From contig JAOTUT010000131.1 of NCBI GenBank assembly GCA_029863735.1, forward strand, positions 1 to 5,485: a stretch of 5,485 nucleotides of DNA, read 5' to 3'. A model generated the notes under the pieces. The model was given only the letters and a program-made list of their open reading frames with translations, was not told the origin of the DNA and did not search any database. Within the stretch, counting starts at the first letter, position 1. The number at the start of each line of letters is the position of its first letter. The translations under genes were made by a program, and so were the position numbers. This stretch comes from Ignavibacteria bacterium. Lineage in GTDB: Bacteria > Bacteroidota > Ignavibacteria > Ignavibacteriales > Ignavibacteriaceae. Of this stretch, positions 5,222-5,485 are shown one piece after another.

Positions 5222-5230
5222 CCCACCTCT
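5222..5230 (-). promoter_or_regulatory. Shine-Dalgarno for the 375-aa gene
   Basis: On the minus strand AGAGGTGGG lies just before the ATG at 5219. It is weaker than the GGAGG sites of the other genes but well placed. Confidence 0.55.
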
Positions 5231-5283
5231 ATAAATTATAATTTATTTAAAAACTCATATTGTATTTTAGCTCTATTAACTTT

Positions 5284-5291
5284 CAAATATA
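5284..5291 (-). promoter_or_regulatory. Candidate Bacteroidota-type -7 box (TATATTTG)
   Basis: TATATTTG matches the TAnnTTTG -7 consensus of Bacteroidota sigma-70-type promoters and lies about 65 bp before the 375-aa start. A second TATATTTG occurs at 5378-5385. Neither has a clear TTTG -33 element at the expected distance, and the region is very AT-rich, so chance matches are likely. Confidence 0.25.
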
Positions 5292-5391
5292 AATTGAAAA
5301 ATGCAAGTAAACGGATTAATACCAGAAAAACTGAAAAATATTTTACTATTTTTTTATCTGATATAAACTGCATACATCAAATATAATGTAA

Positions 5392-5485
5392 TCAGTCATT
5401 GTGCTCTGCAGGCGGAATATTCTCTGCACCTTTCAATCTTCCTATTAACTGTTCTGGATGGTGAATAAGCAATGGCAGACAATGC
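5392..5485 (-). CDS. C-terminal end of an unidentified protein, cut by the window edge
   Basis: The frame ending at the TGA at 5392-5394 stays open to the right edge and reads HCLPLLIHHPEQ, then LIGRLKGAENIPPAEHND, stop. Its composition is protein-like (HHPEQLIGRLKG), and the frame ends just where the DNA becomes extremely AT-rich, as expected at a gene boundary. Only 30 codons are visible and I recognise no family. Another minus-strand frame is also open here (ending RAQ, stop), so the frame choice is tentative. Confidence 0.45.
   Translation of the reverse strand, partial: HCLPLLIHHPEQLIGRLKGAENIPPAEHND

Overview
The window comes from a bacterium that secretes proteins through the type IX secretion system (T9SS). 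Two proteins end in a YPNPFNP-type T9SS sorting domain (QNYPNPFNPTT… SGIYFYKL… KKMVLMK). That form is typical of Ignavibacteria and related FCB-group lineages, so an Ignavibacteriota-like organism is my best inference; the window holds no rRNA or housekeeping gene to prove it. All supported genes lie on the minus strand, so transcription order runs from high to low coordinates. The intact genes have strong Shine-Dalgarno sequences.

In transcription order: (i) the last 30 codons of an unidentified gene at the right edge (5485-5392); (ii) an AT-rich gap; (iii) a 375-aa secreted protein with a T9SS sorting domain (5219-4092); (iv) a 56-aa basic Cys/His protein (4050-3880); (v) a clear Rho-independent terminator (3847-3815), preceded in coordinates by a two-copy 17-bp tandem repeat; (vi) a short, apparently frame-shifted secreted stub (3593-3489), a tiny hydrophobic ORF and an intergenic hairpin; (vii) an 864-aa secreted right-handed beta-helix protein with a T9SS sorting domain (3358-764); (viii) a second secreted stub of 57 aa that ends inside what looks like a VCBS/FG-GAP calcium loop (682-509); (ix) the first 156 codons of an FG-GAP repeat (beta-propeller) protein that runs off the left edge (470-1). 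Genes iii and iv probably form one transcript ending at the terminator. Genes vi to ix could form a second.

Functionally this is a secreted or surface-protein locus. The beta-helix, the beta-propeller and the 375-aa protein are exported through Sec, and at least two would then be taken across the outer membrane by T9SS. No enzyme activity can be assigned.

The most interesting signal is not a gene. Short palindromic sequences appear to have inserted into the T9SS sorting-domain coding regions. Two are in frame in the 375-aa gene: an ATTGCGAG…GAAGCAATC-type repeat and a CCGCC-NNN-GGCGG repeat, adding 8 and 10 codons. A third CCGCC-NNN-GGCGG element sits at the very 3' end of the 864-aa gene and leaves a relic of the old C-terminus (…MLMK-stop) downstream. 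Separately, two secreted stubs both stop at a DMxGD/DGD-like loop, and the FG-GAP gene lacks one base compared with its own internal repeat. Together these suggest active decay and reshuffling of secreted-protein genes.
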